Of a stretch of 64,000 nt of DNA, positions 19,166 through 29,449 are shown in pieces; position 1 is the stretch's first letter; each line of letters begins with the position of its first letter. A program made the position numbers and the translations under genes. A model generated the notes under the pieces. That model saw nothing but the letters and a program-made list of their open reading frames with translations. It was not told the origin of the DNA and searched no databases. Source of the DNA: Pseudomonadota bacterium (lineage in GTDB: Bacteria; Pseudomonadota; Alphaproteobacteria; UBA1280; RI-95); contig WGLU01000007.1 of the NCBI GenBank assembly GCA_016125375.1, forward strand, positions 1 to 64,000, read 5' to 3'.

Positions 19166-19852
19166 ATGGAAAACGATATTCTCATCCGCCGCACCAACCG
19201 CCGTCGCAGTCTTGCACTGGTGATGCGCCCTGATGGGCGTTTCGAGGTGCGCGCTCCTGACTGGATAAGCCAGAAAAAAATCGATGCCTTTGTGGCCGAA
19301 TATACGCCCTGGATGGAGAAGAAACGTGCGCAGCGGGGGAGTTGGCCTGACCCCGTCACACGCACGTGGCAAACGGGGGATGTGTTCTACCTGCACGGCG
19401 AGCCTTTGGTACTGACTGTGCTCCAAAGTACCAAAAGTAAAGTGGAGGCGGAAGAAGGGCGGTTGCTGGTTACGGTATCCGTACCGGAGGACTCAACCGT
19501 TGTCGCACGCAGAGTCATTCGCTGGTACCGCCATCAGGCTAAGGAGCATTTCACGCCACGGGTGGCAGCGCTAGCTGCCCAGATGGGGGAAGAGGCCCCT
19601 GATCTGGCCTTTTCAAACGCGCATACACGCTGGGGGAGCTGCCGGGCATCCACCCGTAGTTTGCGCTTGGCATTGCGCCTGTTAATGGCACCCAAGCCGG
19701 TGCAGGATTACGTGATAATTCATGAGCTTGCGCACCTAACGCACATGGATCACTCGCCGAGGTTCTGGGGTCTTGTCGAACAATTTATGCCCAACTGGAA
19801 AGAGCATGCCGAGGTTTTGCGCACCCATGACGGGTTGTGGCAACTTATTTGA
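19166..19852 (+). CDS. YgjP-like metal-dependent hydrolase (DUF45)
   Basis: RWGSCRASTRSLRLALRLLMAPKPVQDYVIIHELAHLTHMDHSPRFW. Confidence 0.9.
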   Translation: MENDILIRRTNRRRSLALVMRPDGRFEVRAPDWISQKKIDAFVAEYTPWMEKKRAQRGSWPDPVTRTWQTGDVFYLHGEPLVLTVLQSTKSKVEAEEGRLLVTVSVPEDSTVVARRVIRWYRHQAKEHFTPRVAALAAQMGEEAPDLAFSNAHTRWGSCRASTRSLRLALRLLMAPKPVQDYVIIHELAHLTHMDHSPRFWGLVEQFMPNWKEHAEVLRTHDGLWQLI

Positions 19853-19998
19853 CAAAAAATGTGCCCTTTGCCCTTGACGTAGAGGGGGTGGCATTCTATC
19901 TAAGGGTCTGATTCGTTACTACGGTCCATCTTTTCGCGTTTTTCTATCGATACCCTCCTACTCTTTTTACCAGATCCTGAGAGAAGGAAAGAGAGACT

Positions 19999-20574
19999 AT
20001 GACCTTCGAAACCCTCATCGGCTCGGTCAAGAAGAGCTATGCCCAGATCGGCTTCCTGCTGCTCGTCTCGATCGGCGCGATCGCCCTCGGCATGATGCTC
20101 GGCGGCAACGCCGTGCTGGCCGGTGCCGCCATCGTCGGCGGTGTCGCCCTGATCGTCAACGGCGCCAAGAAGCGTGCCGATGCCGACAACGCCTACGCCC
20201 TGCGCGATGCGACCTACGTGACCTACGTCGGCGTCTCCGTCACCGCGGGCACCCTGTTCACCGCGGGTTCGGGCTTCTTCGGCTTCGTCCTGTTCGTCGC
20301 CGGCCTGGCCCTCATCGCGGGCACGGGTCTGCTGACCGGCATCAAGACCGTCGAGGTCCTCGATGCCACGTCCAGCGGCAAGGCGCTCGAAGAGGCGGTC
20401 GATGCCCGCTTCGCCGAAGTGACCACCAAGCTCGACGGCATCGGCGAGAACGTCGCCGACCTGCAGCGTAAGCAGACGCTCCTGACCAAGGCGCTCGACG
20501 CCAAGTCCGACAAGCGCGGCGCTTCGGCCGACGCCAAGGGCGCGGTCGACGAGCTGAACGGCGGCGCGTCGTAA
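19999..20574 (+). CDS. Small membrane protein of unknown function, strongly C/G-ending codons
   Basis: 191 aa with 3-4 TM segments and a charged C-terminus; followed by a terminator. Confidence 0.7.
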   Translation: MTFETLIGSVKKSYAQIGFLLLVSIGAIALGMMLGGNAVLAGAAIVGGVALIVNGAKKRADADNAYALRDATYVTYVGVSVTAGTLFTAGSGFFGFVLFVAGLALIAGTGLLTGIKTVEVLDATSSGKALEEAVDARFAEVTTKLDGIGENVADLQRKQTLLTKALDAKSDKRGASADAKGAVDELNGGAS

Positions 20575-20594
20575 GCCAACCTCCCCATCAAGAA

Positions 20595-20624
20595 GGAGCT
20601 CCCATCGGGGAGCTCCTTTTTTTA
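20595..20624 (+). terminator. Rho-independent terminator
   Basis: GGAGCTCCCATCGGGGAGCTCCTTTTTTT. Confidence 0.8.
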
Positions 20625-20663
20625 TGTCATCAAAGGCATTGTATACATATTTTCTATATCTTG

Positions 20664-20688
20664 TGGGTGGTTATGGGCAGGAATGGGA
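20664..20688 (+). promoter_or_regulatory. MraZ-box-like array (TGGGN x3, 10-nt period)
   Basis: TGGGT-GGTTA-TGGGC-AGGAA-TGGGA; TGGG at 20664, 20674 and 20684, upstream of mraZ. Confidence 0.7.
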
Positions 20689-20790
20689 AAAACACCCCCA
20701 AGACCTTGTGTGCGGGTCAGAATCCACAAAGTTATCCACAGCCACAGCCCGCGCAAATGCTTGTCTTTTACACTTTTTGTGTTGCGCTAT

Positions 20791-20825
20791 CCCATGCCAT
20801 CCCATATCATACCATTATGACCCAT
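20791..20825 (-). promoter_or_regulatory. Second, inverted MraZ-box-like array
   Basis: CCCAT at 20791, 20801 and 20821 on a 10-nt grid (20811 slot degenerate ACCAT). Confidence 0.4.
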
Positions 20826-20912
20826 GAGAGGACGGGTAACGTCCCATACAAGGCGGGCACCAGACCTGCCGGGTCATCCCCAAAGGGGGAAACGGGTAAG
20901 AAAGAGCGGACT

Positions 20913-21368
20913 TTGGCAACATTCCTGTCGTCATACACCAATAAGGTGGACAAGAAGGGGCGCGTAAGCGTGCCTGCCGATTTTCGTGCGGAATTGTCGC
21001 TCCAGAGCCGCCAGACGGTGGTGGTGTATGCAGCGCCCGATGAGGGGTTCCTGTTTGCGTGGGGTTACGATGACTTTTTGCAGTTCGCAGAACGTATCAA
21101 GCGTCTGCCGCCCATGAGCAAGGAGCGTCAGCGTCTGGGGCGGAGCATCCTGGCGGCAGCGCGTCCGCTGGGCTTTGACTCGGAAGGGCGCATCATGCTG
21201 CCCGAAGCTTTTATGAAGATTGCCGGTGTGACCGAGCAGGCGTTGTTTGCCGGTCAGGGGGAGTACTTTACGATTTGGGATCCGTCTCGTTATGACACGA
21301 AACAGGCTGAAGACCTGACGTTCTACGAGGCTGACCTGTCGGTTCTGTCTGAAGGGGATGGACAGTGA
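20913..21368 (+). CDS. mraZ: Transcriptional regulator MraZ (TTG start proposed)
   Basis: FLSSYTNKVDKKGRVSVPADFR is the canonical MraZ N-terminus; the ORF-track upstream extension (from 20661) overlaps the operator-like repeats. Confidence 0.85.
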   Translation: MATFLSSYTNKVDKKGRVSVPADFRAELSLQSRQTVVVYAAPDEGFLFAWGYDDFLQFAERIKRLPPMSKERQRLGRSILAAARPLGFDSEGRIMLPEAFMKIAGVTEQALFAGQGEYFTIWDPSRYDTKQAEDLTFYEADLSVLSEGDGQ

Positions 21369-22288
21369 GTGACGGCCACATTCCCGTTATGTTGCGGGAA
21401 GTGGTTGAAACCCTGAAGCCCATCGACGGCGGGGTGTATGTAGATGGCACCTTTGGCGGCGGTGGATACACAAAAGCCATACTGGAGGCTGCGCAATGTA
21501 CGGTTATCGCAATAGATCAGGATCCTGACGCCATTGCCCGCGGGCAGTCGCTCCAAAAACAATACGGCGACCGTTTGCGGCTGGTGCATGGCAATTTTGG
21601 GGATGTTGCCACCCATGTTGCCGGGCTTGGATACAAAACAATAAACGGCATCGTGCTGGATCTGGGGGTTTCCTCCTACCAGTTGGACGAAGCGGAGCGA
21701 GGGTTTTCGTTTATGCGTGATGGGCCATTGGATATGCGGATGGGGCGGCAGGGGCCGTCTGCCGCTGACCTTTTGGCAGCGCTGGACGAGAAAGAACTTG
21801 CGGACATCTTTTACCTCTACGGCGAAGAGCGCCATTCCCGTAAAATTGCCCGTCATCTGGTGAGCCGCCGCAAGGTGCTCCCATTCACACGCACACTTGA
21901 TCTGGCGGAGGCTGTTGCAGATGCCAAGCCGGGCCCACGCGGGAAAATCCACCCTGCTACACAGGTTTTTCAGGCGCTCCGTATCGCTGTTAACAGCGAA
22001 CTGGACGTGTTGCAGAAAGCTTTGAGTGAAGGGGCTGAGGCACTGGGGGCAGAAGGCCGTTATGTGGTTGTGAGCTTCCATTCCCTCGAAGACCGTATCG
22101 TCAAGACAACGTTTAAGGATATGGCAGGCCCGCGCCGCCGTGTGAATCGTTACAAGCAGGACGGTGAGGCTGTAACCAGCGGTTTTGATCTGCCACTGCG
22201 AAAGGCGTTGGAGTGTTCGGCTGAGGAAGCCAGAATCAACCCGCGTTCCCGTTCAGCAAAATTGCGTGTATTGGAGCGGTTGGCATGA
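21365..22288 (+). CDS. rsmH: 16S rRNA m4C1402 methyltransferase
   Basis: HIPVMLREVVETLKP...VDGTFGGGGYTKAIL...GVSSYQLDEAERGFSF. Confidence 0.97.
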   Translation: MSDGHIPVMLREVVETLKPIDGGVYVDGTFGGGGYTKAILEAAQCTVIAIDQDPDAIARGQSLQKQYGDRLRLVHGNFGDVATHVAGLGYKTINGIVLDLGVSSYQLDEAERGFSFMRDGPLDMRMGRQGPSAADLLAALDEKELADIFYLYGEERHSRKIARHLVSRRKVLPFTRTLDLAEAVADAKPGPRGKIHPATQVFQALRIAVNSELDVLQKALSEGAEALGAEGRYVVVSFHSLEDRIVKTTFKDMAGPRRRVNRYKQDGEAVTSGFDLPLRKALECSAEEARINPRSRSAKLRVLERLA

Positions 22289-22569
22289 ACAAGTGGGCAG
22301 TATTTAGCGCGTTCTTTGCACTCGTGGCGCTCATTTTTATGGCGACCATGCACGTTAAGAATGATGTGCAGGCCCTGCGTGACAAACGTGACCGTCTGGT
22401 GGAGCGCCAGATGCGCCTGAATGAATCCATGCGTGTTCTGCAAGCCGAATATACCTATCTGTCCCGCCCTGAGCGGTTGCGTCAGTTTGCAAGTGTGCTG
22501 AACCTGGCGCCTGTCGGCAGCATGCAGGTTGTGCCTTTGACGGTCGCCTTTGATGGGGGGCAGCCATGA
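22285..22569 (+). CDS. ftsL: Cell division protein FtsL
   Basis: Small single-TM coiled-coil protein between rsmH and ftsI. Confidence 0.85.
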   Translation: MNKWAVFSAFFALVALIFMATMHVKNDVQALRDKRDRLVERQMRLNESMRVLQAEYTYLSRPERLRQFASVLNLAPVGSMQVVPLTVAFDGGQP

Positions 22570-24266
22570 CCTATCGTCCGCGTGCCCGTCGTCTGGATAA
22601 TAAGCCCAAGGTACAGCAGAAGCCCTGTGCGGGCATCAAACTGCGTGCGGCCTTTGTGATGGGGCTGTTCGTGATGGCGTTTTGCGGCCTTCAGGTCAAG
22701 CTTGTGACGCTGGGGATGCTGGATGGGTATGAGCCTGCTGGCAATACCATTCAAACACGGCTGTCGGCGGATATGCGTCGCGGCGATATTTATGACCGCA
22801 ACGGTGAATTGCTGGCAACCACATTGAACACCTACTCGCTTTATGCGGATCCTAAAACGATTATGGATGTGGGCGAGGCCGTCACCAAGATTGCCGGCGT
22901 CCTGCCGGATATGGATACCACCATCCTGCGTGACCGGTTGCGTCGCAAGGGGCGGTTTGTGTGGTTGCGCCGTAATTTGACGCCCCAACAGGCCTGGCAG
23001 ATCAACGCACTGGGCCTGCCCGGTCTTGGTTTCCGTCAGGAAATGGCACGGGTTTACCCGCATCAATCGCTGCTGGCCCATGCGTTGGGGAGTGTCAATA
23101 ACGAAGGTCAGGGCATTGCCGGTGTTGAGGCGACGGAAGAAGAGCGCCTGAGCCAAGGGCAGGATGTGCATCTGGCGCTGGATGTGCGCCTGCAACAGGC
23201 CCTGCGTGACAGCCTGATGGAAACACTGGTGAAAACCCGTGCAAAAGCTGTCTGGGGTATTTCCATGGAACCTGATACGGGGGAGATTGTCGCGGCGGTC
23301 AGCCTGCCTGACTTCGACCCCAATCATTATGGCAGCGCGCATGAAGAGCAATGGCTCAACCGCATCAGCGGCGGCGTGTATGAAATGGGTTCGACCTTTA
23401 AACTGTTTACTGCGGCTGAGATGATGGACCGTAAAGGTGTGTCGCCGGATCAGGCTTACGACTGTACCAGTTCCATTAGCATTGGCCGCTTCCGCATTCA
23501 CGACCCTTACCCCAAAAGCCGCTGGCTGACACTGACGGAGATTCTGCGTTACTCCTCCAACATTGGTGCCGCGCGTATGGCTGATACGTTGGATGAAGGT
23601 GAGCAGAAACGCTTCCTTGACGAGCTGCATTTGCTGGATCGCACCGATGTCGGGTTCAGCCATGTCGCAACCGCACTGACACCCCAACGCTGGAAACGCA
23701 TCCAGACCATGACGATTGCCTTTGGTCACGGGATTGCCGTATCGCCCGTGAACATGGTTGCTGCGGTCAGCACGCTGGTGGGCGATGGTAACTGGCGTGA
23801 GCCGAGCTTGATTCGTGACCGTGCCCACGCTGCCCCTCAGCGGGTGGTGAAGCCGGCAACGGTCGAGCGGATGCGCAACATTATGCGTGACGTGGTTGAA
23901 AACGGTACTGCAACACGTGCAAAGGTTTTAGGGTATGATATCGGTGGTAAGACCGGTACGGCAGAGAAGAACGAGAACGGTGCCTACCTTAAAGACAAAC
24001 ACCTTGCGTCGTTTGTCGGCGTTGTACCCCTTGATAAGCCACGCCTTGTTACGTTAATTATGGTGGATGAGGGTTACGACGGCGAGAAGCCCGGTGGTGG
24101 CGGCTCTGTTGCTGCGCCCGCTTTCGCCTCTTTTGTCCGCCGTGCCGCACCGATTTTGGGGATTACACCGCAAATTACCGGGGATATGCCACTTGTGGCC
24201 GAACACCCCCGGGTACAGAGGGTTGGATATGAAACTGTCAGCTTTAATTGGGGCGCCCGTCGCTAA
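22566..24266 (+). CDS. ftsI: Peptidoglycan transpeptidase FtsI/PBP3
   Basis: EMGSTFKLFTAAE, YSSNIGAARM and GKTGTAEK (SxxK, SxN, KTG). Confidence 0.97.
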   Translation: MTYRPRARRLDNKPKVQQKPCAGIKLRAAFVMGLFVMAFCGLQVKLVTLGMLDGYEPAGNTIQTRLSADMRRGDIYDRNGELLATTLNTYSLYADPKTIMDVGEAVTKIAGVLPDMDTTILRDRLRRKGRFVWLRRNLTPQQAWQINALGLPGLGFRQEMARVYPHQSLLAHALGSVNNEGQGIAGVEATEEERLSQGQDVHLALDVRLQQALRDSLMETLVKTRAKAVWGISMEPDTGEIVAAVSLPDFDPNHYGSAHEEQWLNRISGGVYEMGSTFKLFTAAEMMDRKGVSPDQAYDCTSSISIGRFRIHDPYPKSRWLTLTEILRYSSNIGAARMADTLDEGEQKRFLDELHLLDRTDVGFSHVATALTPQRWKRIQTMTIAFGHGIAVSPVNMVAAVSTLVGDGNWREPSLIRDRAHAAPQRVVKPATVERMRNIMRDVVENGTATRAKVLGYDIGGKTGTAEKNENGAYLKDKHLASFVGVVPLDKPRLVTLIMVDEGYDGEKPGGGGSVAAPAFASFVRRAAPILGITPQITGDMPLVAEHPRVQRVGYETVSFNWGARR

Positions 24267-25668
24267 CGACATCGAAGTGACGCGCGCAGTCGATGATTCC
24301 CGTCTTGTTGAGGCGGGAGATATTTTTATTATCGACAGCCGACAGGGGCCGGAAGCCGAGACCTACGTCAAAATGGCGCTGCAACGTGGTGCGGCCTACA
24401 TCATCAGCGATGATTTTTATAAGGGTGACAAGCCCGCTAACCTGTTCCTGTCCGACCGTCCCGGCATCTATATGGCCAAATGGGCTGCCCAACACTGGCC
24501 GCATCAGCCGCAGTACGTCATGGGCGTAACGGGTACTAACGGTAAAACATCTACGGCGTGGTTTGCACGCGAACTGGCTATGCTGGCCGGCAACAAGGCG
24601 GCCTCTCTGGGCACGTTGGGACTGTATGAGAACGCCGATTATAAGGAATACTTTGGCTTTACCTCGCCGCGTCCGGCAAAGCTGCATACCATGCTGGATG
24701 ATCTGGCCAAGAGAGACTTTAGCCACGTGGCGATGGAAGTTTCCAGCCATGCGCTGGAACTGGGGCGTATGGAAGGTGTCAATTTTGCCGCCGCCGCTTT
24801 TACCAACCTGACACAGGACCATTTGGACTTTCATGGCAGTATGGAAGGGTACTTTCAAGCCAAGGCCCGTCTGTTCAGCGAGGTGATGAAACCCGGTAGC
24901 ACAGCTGTCATTAATGTTGGCCGACTGGAATCCATGCCTTTGCTGGCAACGGCTAAAGGTGCGGGGTTGAACGTGCTGACCTATGGCAGCGCCAACGCGG
25001 AGTTGGTCGTACGGATTAAGAACTTCTCCGCCGCTGGTATGGATGTGGAAATCAAATACAACCACTGGAACGAGTTGGTGACCGTGCCGCTGGTCGGGCT
25101 CTTCCAGGGCGAGAATCTGGGTGCCGCGATTGGTCTGGCGCTGTCCGCCAACATCGGCATGGACAGTATCCTGCAAAATCTGCCCAAGCTGACTGCCGTT
25201 CCCGGCCGTATGGAGGCTATTGTAACCCCCAACACCAAGCAGCCGACAGTTGTGGTGGATTATGCACACACACCGGACGCGCTTAAATCCGCGTTGGAAA
25301 GTCTGCGCCCACAGGTTAAGGGCAAGCTGTGGGTCGTCTTCGGGTGCGGTGGTAACCGCGATAAAACCAAACGTCCGCTGATGGGTAAAATCTCCAAGGA
25401 CTTGGCAGACCGCGTTGTCGTAACGGACGATAACCCGCGTTTTGAGGAGCCGGATGTCATCCGTGGCGAAATTATGGCCGCTGCCACTGGAGCTGAAAAT
25501 ATTGGCGACCGCCGTAAGGCTATCGAGTATGCGCTCAGCCATGCCGCCAGTGATGATGTTGTCCTCATTACAGGCAAAGGGCCGGAGTCCGGTCAAATCG
25601 TCAAAGGGGTGACCACGCCGTTTGATGACCGCGAGGTCGCGCGTGAGATTCTGGAGCATCTGGCATGA
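24229..25668 (+). CDS. murE: UDP-MurNAc-tripeptide synthetase
   Basis: GVTGTNGKTSTAWFAREL...VVVDYAHTPDALKSAL; start refined to 24229. Confidence 0.95.
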   Translation: MKLSALIGAPVANDIEVTRAVDDSRLVEAGDIFIIDSRQGPEAETYVKMALQRGAAYIISDDFYKGDKPANLFLSDRPGIYMAKWAAQHWPHQPQYVMGVTGTNGKTSTAWFARELAMLAGNKAASLGTLGLYENADYKEYFGFTSPRPAKLHTMLDDLAKRDFSHVAMEVSSHALELGRMEGVNFAAAAFTNLTQDHLDFHGSMEGYFQAKARLFSEVMKPGSTAVINVGRLESMPLLATAKGAGLNVLTYGSANAELVVRIKNFSAAGMDVEIKYNHWNELVTVPLVGLFQGENLGAAIGLALSANIGMDSILQNLPKLTAVPGRMEAIVTPNTKQPTVVVDYAHTPDALKSALESLRPQVKGKLWVVFGCGGNRDKTKRPLMGKISKDLADRVVVTDDNPRFEEPDVIRGEIMAAATGAENIGDRRKAIEYALSHAASDDVVLITGKGPESGQIVKGVTTPFDDREVAREILEHLA

Positions 25669-26999
25669 TTCTCTGGACCTCTGCCGAAGTAGAACAGGCG
25701 CTGGATGTATTTGGCCTTCCCGCCTTTCAGGCCAGCGGCGTGAGTATCGATAGCCGCACACTCCAGAAAGGTGACATCTTTATTGCCCTGACGGGTCAGA
25801 CTGATGGTCATGCCTATGTACAGGCAGCGTCGGACAAGGGTGCCGTTGCAGCAATTGTAAGCAAGGCAAACCCTGCCTGCAAATTGCCGCAGGTTCTGGT
25901 GCCGGATACACAAAAGGCGCTCGAGCAACTGGGGCAGTTCGCCCGCAAACGTGCGGTACATCTGGCAGCTATTGCCGTGACCGGCAGCAGCGGCAAGACT
26001 TCCACCAAAGAAATGCTCGCCACCACGCTTAAAGCCCACAAGAGTGTCGCCAGCTACAATAACCACTTCGGCGTGCCGCTTACGCTGGCCCGCACACCTG
26101 CCGATGCCCAATATGGCATCTACGAAGTGGGCATGAACCATGCCGGTGAAATTGCACCTCTGTCCAAACAGATTCAGCCTTACGTCGCTGTGATAACCAA
26201 TGTGGGTACGGCGCATTTGGGCAATCTGGGTAGTCTGGAAAACATCCTGAGCGAGAAACTTTCTATTGAAGATGGCCTTGTAAAAGGTGGCTATCTTGTT
26301 GTGCCCCATGACCTGATTACGGCTGGTGTGCGCGAAGATATTACCGTTAAACGCTTTGGCGGCGTCAAGGGTGACGCCCGCGTGACCGAGGTTCTGCCGC
26401 AGGGTGATGGCTGGAAAGTTTGGGCGCATGTGGAAGGCCATGATGTGGTTTTTGACGTGCACCACCCGGGCGTCCATCAGGTGACCAACGCGCTGGCAGC
26501 ACTGTTGGCGGCATCTCTTGCCGGAGCCGATGTGGCCGAATCTGCTATGCGCTTGAGCCGTGCCGAGGCCGTTGTGGGCCGTGGGAACGTGCATCATCTG
26601 CCGGGTGGTGTCACATTGATTGATGACAGTTACAACGCCAACCCGCACTCCATGCGCGCCGCTCTTGAAACACTGATTCGCCGCCCTGCCAACCGGCGTA
26701 TCGCCGTCCTTGGCGATATGCTGGAGCTGGGCGAGCACAGCATTGCATATCACCGGGCACTTGCAGACGCTTGTATGGGTGTGGATACGGTCATTACCGT
26801 CGGTACGCACAGCAAAGCCTTGCAGGACGCCCTGCCGGATAGCCAAAAAGGCGGCCATTTTAATAAACAGGAAGATGTCAGACTAAGTTTGCAAGGAGGG
26901 GACACCCTGCTTGTCAAAGGCTCTAACGGTATTGGTCTGTCCAAACTTGTAGCACGGTTGACCCAACTCCAAAACGGAACCCATAAGCATGCTGTATAA
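25665..26999 (+). CDS. murF: UDP-MurNAc-tripeptide D-Ala-D-Ala ligase
   Basis: AVTGSSGKTSTKEML...LIDDSYNANPHSMRAAL. Confidence 0.95.
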   Translation: MILWTSAEVEQALDVFGLPAFQASGVSIDSRTLQKGDIFIALTGQTDGHAYVQAASDKGAVAAIVSKANPACKLPQVLVPDTQKALEQLGQFARKRAVHLAAIAVTGSSGKTSTKEMLATTLKAHKSVASYNNHFGVPLTLARTPADAQYGIYEVGMNHAGEIAPLSKQIQPYVAVITNVGTAHLGNLGSLENILSEKLSIEDGLVKGGYLVVPHDLITAGVREDITVKRFGGVKGDARVTEVLPQGDGWKVWAHVEGHDVVFDVHHPGVHQVTNALAALLAASLAGADVAESAMRLSRAEAVVGRGNVHHLPGGVTLIDDSYNANPHSMRAALETLIRRPANRRIAVLGDMLELGEHSIAYHRALADACMGVDTVITVGTHSKALQDALPDSQKGGHFNKQEDVRLSLQGGDTLLVKGSNGIGLSKLVARLTQLQNGTHKHAV

Positions 27000-28080
27000 C
27001 CTGCTGACCCCGCTGGCGGATCAGATCCAATTTTTCAATCTTTTCAAATACATTACAGTTCGTTGCGGCGGGGCCTTGGCAACTGCTCTATTTGTCAGCC
27101 TGCTGGTTGGTCCGGCGCTTATCCGGCATTTTGCCCGTATCCAGCATCATTACAAAACCGTGCGCGACGACTTGCCAGCCCGCCATGCGGAAACAAAAAC
27201 AGGTACCCCCACCATGGGTGGGGTGCTGATTCTGGGCACGCTGCTGCTGTCGACCCTGTTGTGGGCGGATATGACCAACTTGTACGTCCTGCTGACTTTG
27301 TGTGTGGTGGCTGCTTTCGGATTGATTGGCTTTGTGGATGACTGGCTCAAGATTACTCTGAAACGCCGTGGCGGCCTGCCCGGGCGTGTGCGCCTTGGGG
27401 CAGAGGCTGTTGTGGCTATACTGGCGCTCTACGGCGTAAGTCTGGTGCTTGGCACAGCCGCCCTATACACATTGTTCATTCCGTTCTTCAAAACGCTGGC
27501 TCTGCCGTTGGGTGTGTGGGGATTCCTTGCTTTTGGATCGCTGGTGATTGTTGGTTCCGCCAATGCCGTTAACCTGACGGATGGTCTGGATGGTCTGGCG
27601 ACCGTCCCTGCAATGATTGCCGCTGGGTCATTTGCGCTGATTGCCTATATTGTCGGCCGTGTGGATTTTAGCGCATACCTGCTGGTGCAGTATGTGCCGG
27701 GCGTGGGCGAACTGGCTGTTTTCTGTGCGGCGCTGGTTGGTTCCTGTCTTGGCTTCCTGTGGTTTAACGCACCGCCTGCCCGTATTTTCATGGGCGATAC
27801 CGGCTCGCTGGCGATGGGCGCTGCGCTCGGTATGGTAGCCGTGCTGACCAAGCATGAGCTGGTGCTGGCAATTATCGGCGGTATTTTTGTGCTGGAAACC
27901 GTTTCGGTTATGGTGCAGGTGACCTCCTTCAAACTGACGGGACGGCGGGTATTCCGTATGGCACCGCTCCACCACCACTTTGAGCAAAAGGGCTGGGCAG
28001 AATCGACAATCGTCATCCGGTTCTGGATTATTTCCCTGATTCTGGCGTTGGTCGGTCTGGCCTCGTTCAAGCTGCGTTAA
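26989..28080 (+). CDS. mraY: Phospho-MurNAc-pentapeptide transferase
   Basis: GTPTMGGVLI...NAVNLTDGLDGLA...PLHHHFEQKGW. Confidence 0.97.
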   Translation: MLYNLLTPLADQIQFFNLFKYITVRCGGALATALFVSLLVGPALIRHFARIQHHYKTVRDDLPARHAETKTGTPTMGGVLILGTLLLSTLLWADMTNLYVLLTLCVVAAFGLIGFVDDWLKITLKRRGGLPGRVRLGAEAVVAILALYGVSLVLGTAALYTLFIPFFKTLALPLGVWGFLAFGSLVIVGSANAVNLTDGLDGLATVPAMIAAGSFALIAYIVGRVDFSAYLLVQYVPGVGELAVFCAALVGSCLGFLWFNAPPARIFMGDTGSLAMGAALGMVAVLTKHELVLAIIGGIFVLETVSVMVQVTSFKLTGRRVFRMAPLHHHFEQKGWAESTIVIRFWIISLILALVGLASFKLR

Positions 28081-28090
28081 GGGCAAGCCG

Positions 28091-29449
28091 ATGGGGACGT
28101 TTGCCGGTAAAACCGTTTTCGTGCTGGGTCTGGGGAAAACAGGCCAGTCGGCAATGGATTACCTGCTGGCCGAAGGTGCCAATGTTCTCGCGTGGGATGA
28201 CGACCCCAAAAAACATAAGCCGTTGCCCAAAGGGGTGGAACTGGTGAATCCGGAAGGTCTGGACTGGCGCCGCGTGCATGAGCTGCTCAAAAGCCCAGGC
28301 GTGTCGGAGGATGTTCCTGCCGTTCAGGCTGCGCTGGCTGCAGGGGTGATGCTGACCAGCGATATTGACCTGCTTTACCTGCGTGAGCAACAGAGCGCCT
28401 TCATCGGGATTACCGGAACGAACGGCAAGTCCACCACAACAGCACTGATTGGGCACCTGCTGAAAGAGGCAGGATACAAGGTCGCCGTCGGCGGCAACAT
28501 CGGTGTCGCGCCGCTGACGTTACCGAGTCTTGGGAAGGACGGTATTTATGTGCTGGAATTGTCCTCCTACCAGCTTTTGCAGACGAACAAATTGCGCTGC
28601 CATGTCGGTGTGCTGCTCAACCTGACGCCGGACCACATGGAACGTCATAAAACCATGCAGGGCTATCTGGTCGCCAAGACCCGCATCTTCAACCATCAGA
28701 CGCCGGAAGATATCCGTGTGGTGGGTGTGGATACCGAACCCACTGCCACTTATGCCCAGAATGCCTACGGCGGCAATATCCTCCACCCGGTCAGTGTACA
28801 AGGGCATCCAGCAAGCGTACTGGTGGATATGGACGGATATCTGAAAGATGCCGAGAGCACCATGCGCCCCGTCGTTATTGTTGACTGCCGCACCCTGACC
28901 AATCTGCCCGGCCGCCATAATTGGGAGAATGTGGCCTGTGCCTGGGCGGCACTGAAGACATACATGACGGCAGACGTGTTTGTAAAAGGCCTGCGTAGCT
29001 TTAAAGGGTTGCCGCACCGGCTGGAGCAGGTGGTGACAAAAGATGGCGTCACTTTCGTGAACGACTCAAAAGCAACCAATGCCGACGCTGCCAACAAGGC
29101 GCTGACCAGTTTTGACAATATTTACCTGATTGCGGGCGGTCAGCCTAAAGCAGAGGGGATTGACCCCTGCATCCCGTACCTAAAGACGGTGCGCAAGGTA
29201 TATCTGATCGGGCAGGCGGCAGAGGACTTTGGCAAAGCGCTGGACGGTCACGTCAAAACCCAACAGTGCGGTACATTGGATGTTGCCATTGCAGCCGCCT
29301 ATGCCGATGCCAAGGCGGATAAAAACCGCCCGGCTTATGTGATGTTGTCCCCGGCCTGTGCGTCGTGGGACCAGTTTGCCAATTTTGAGGAACGGGGCGC
29401 GCTGTTTGCAAAACTGGCGCTTGAACTGGCGGGGAGGGGGCGTGCATGA
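28091..29449 (+). CDS. murD: UDP-MurNAc-L-Ala-D-Glu ligase
   Basis: GITGTNGKSTTTALIGHLL...FVNDSKATNADAANKAL. Confidence 0.96.
   Translation: MGTFAGKTVFVLGLGKTGQSAMDYLLAEGANVLAWDDDPKKHKPLPKGVELVNPEGLDWRRVHELLKSPGVSEDVPAVQAALAAGVMLTSDIDLLYLREQQSAFIGITGTNGKSTTTALIGHLLKEAGYKVAVGGNIGVAPLTLPSLGKDGIYVLELSSYQLLQTNKLRCHVGVLLNLTPDHMERHKTMQGYLVAKTRIFNHQTPEDIRVVGVDTEPTATYAQNAYGGNILHPVSVQGHPASVLVDMDGYLKDAESTMRPVVIVDCRTLTNLPGRHNWENVACAWAALKTYMTADVFVKGLRSFKGLPHRLEQVVTKDGVTFVNDSKATNADAANKALTSFDNIYLIAGGQPKAEGIDPCIPYLKTVRKVYLIGQAAEDFGKALDGHVKTQQCGTLDVAIAAAYADAKADKNRPAYVMLSPACASWDQFANFEERGALFAKLALELAGRGRA

Noticed and set aside
22482-23828. 448-aa minus-strand ORF
   Set aside because: Antisense to ftsI, no recognisable domain.
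24244-25761. 505-aa minus-strand ORF
   Set aside because: Antisense to murE/murF, no recognisable domain.
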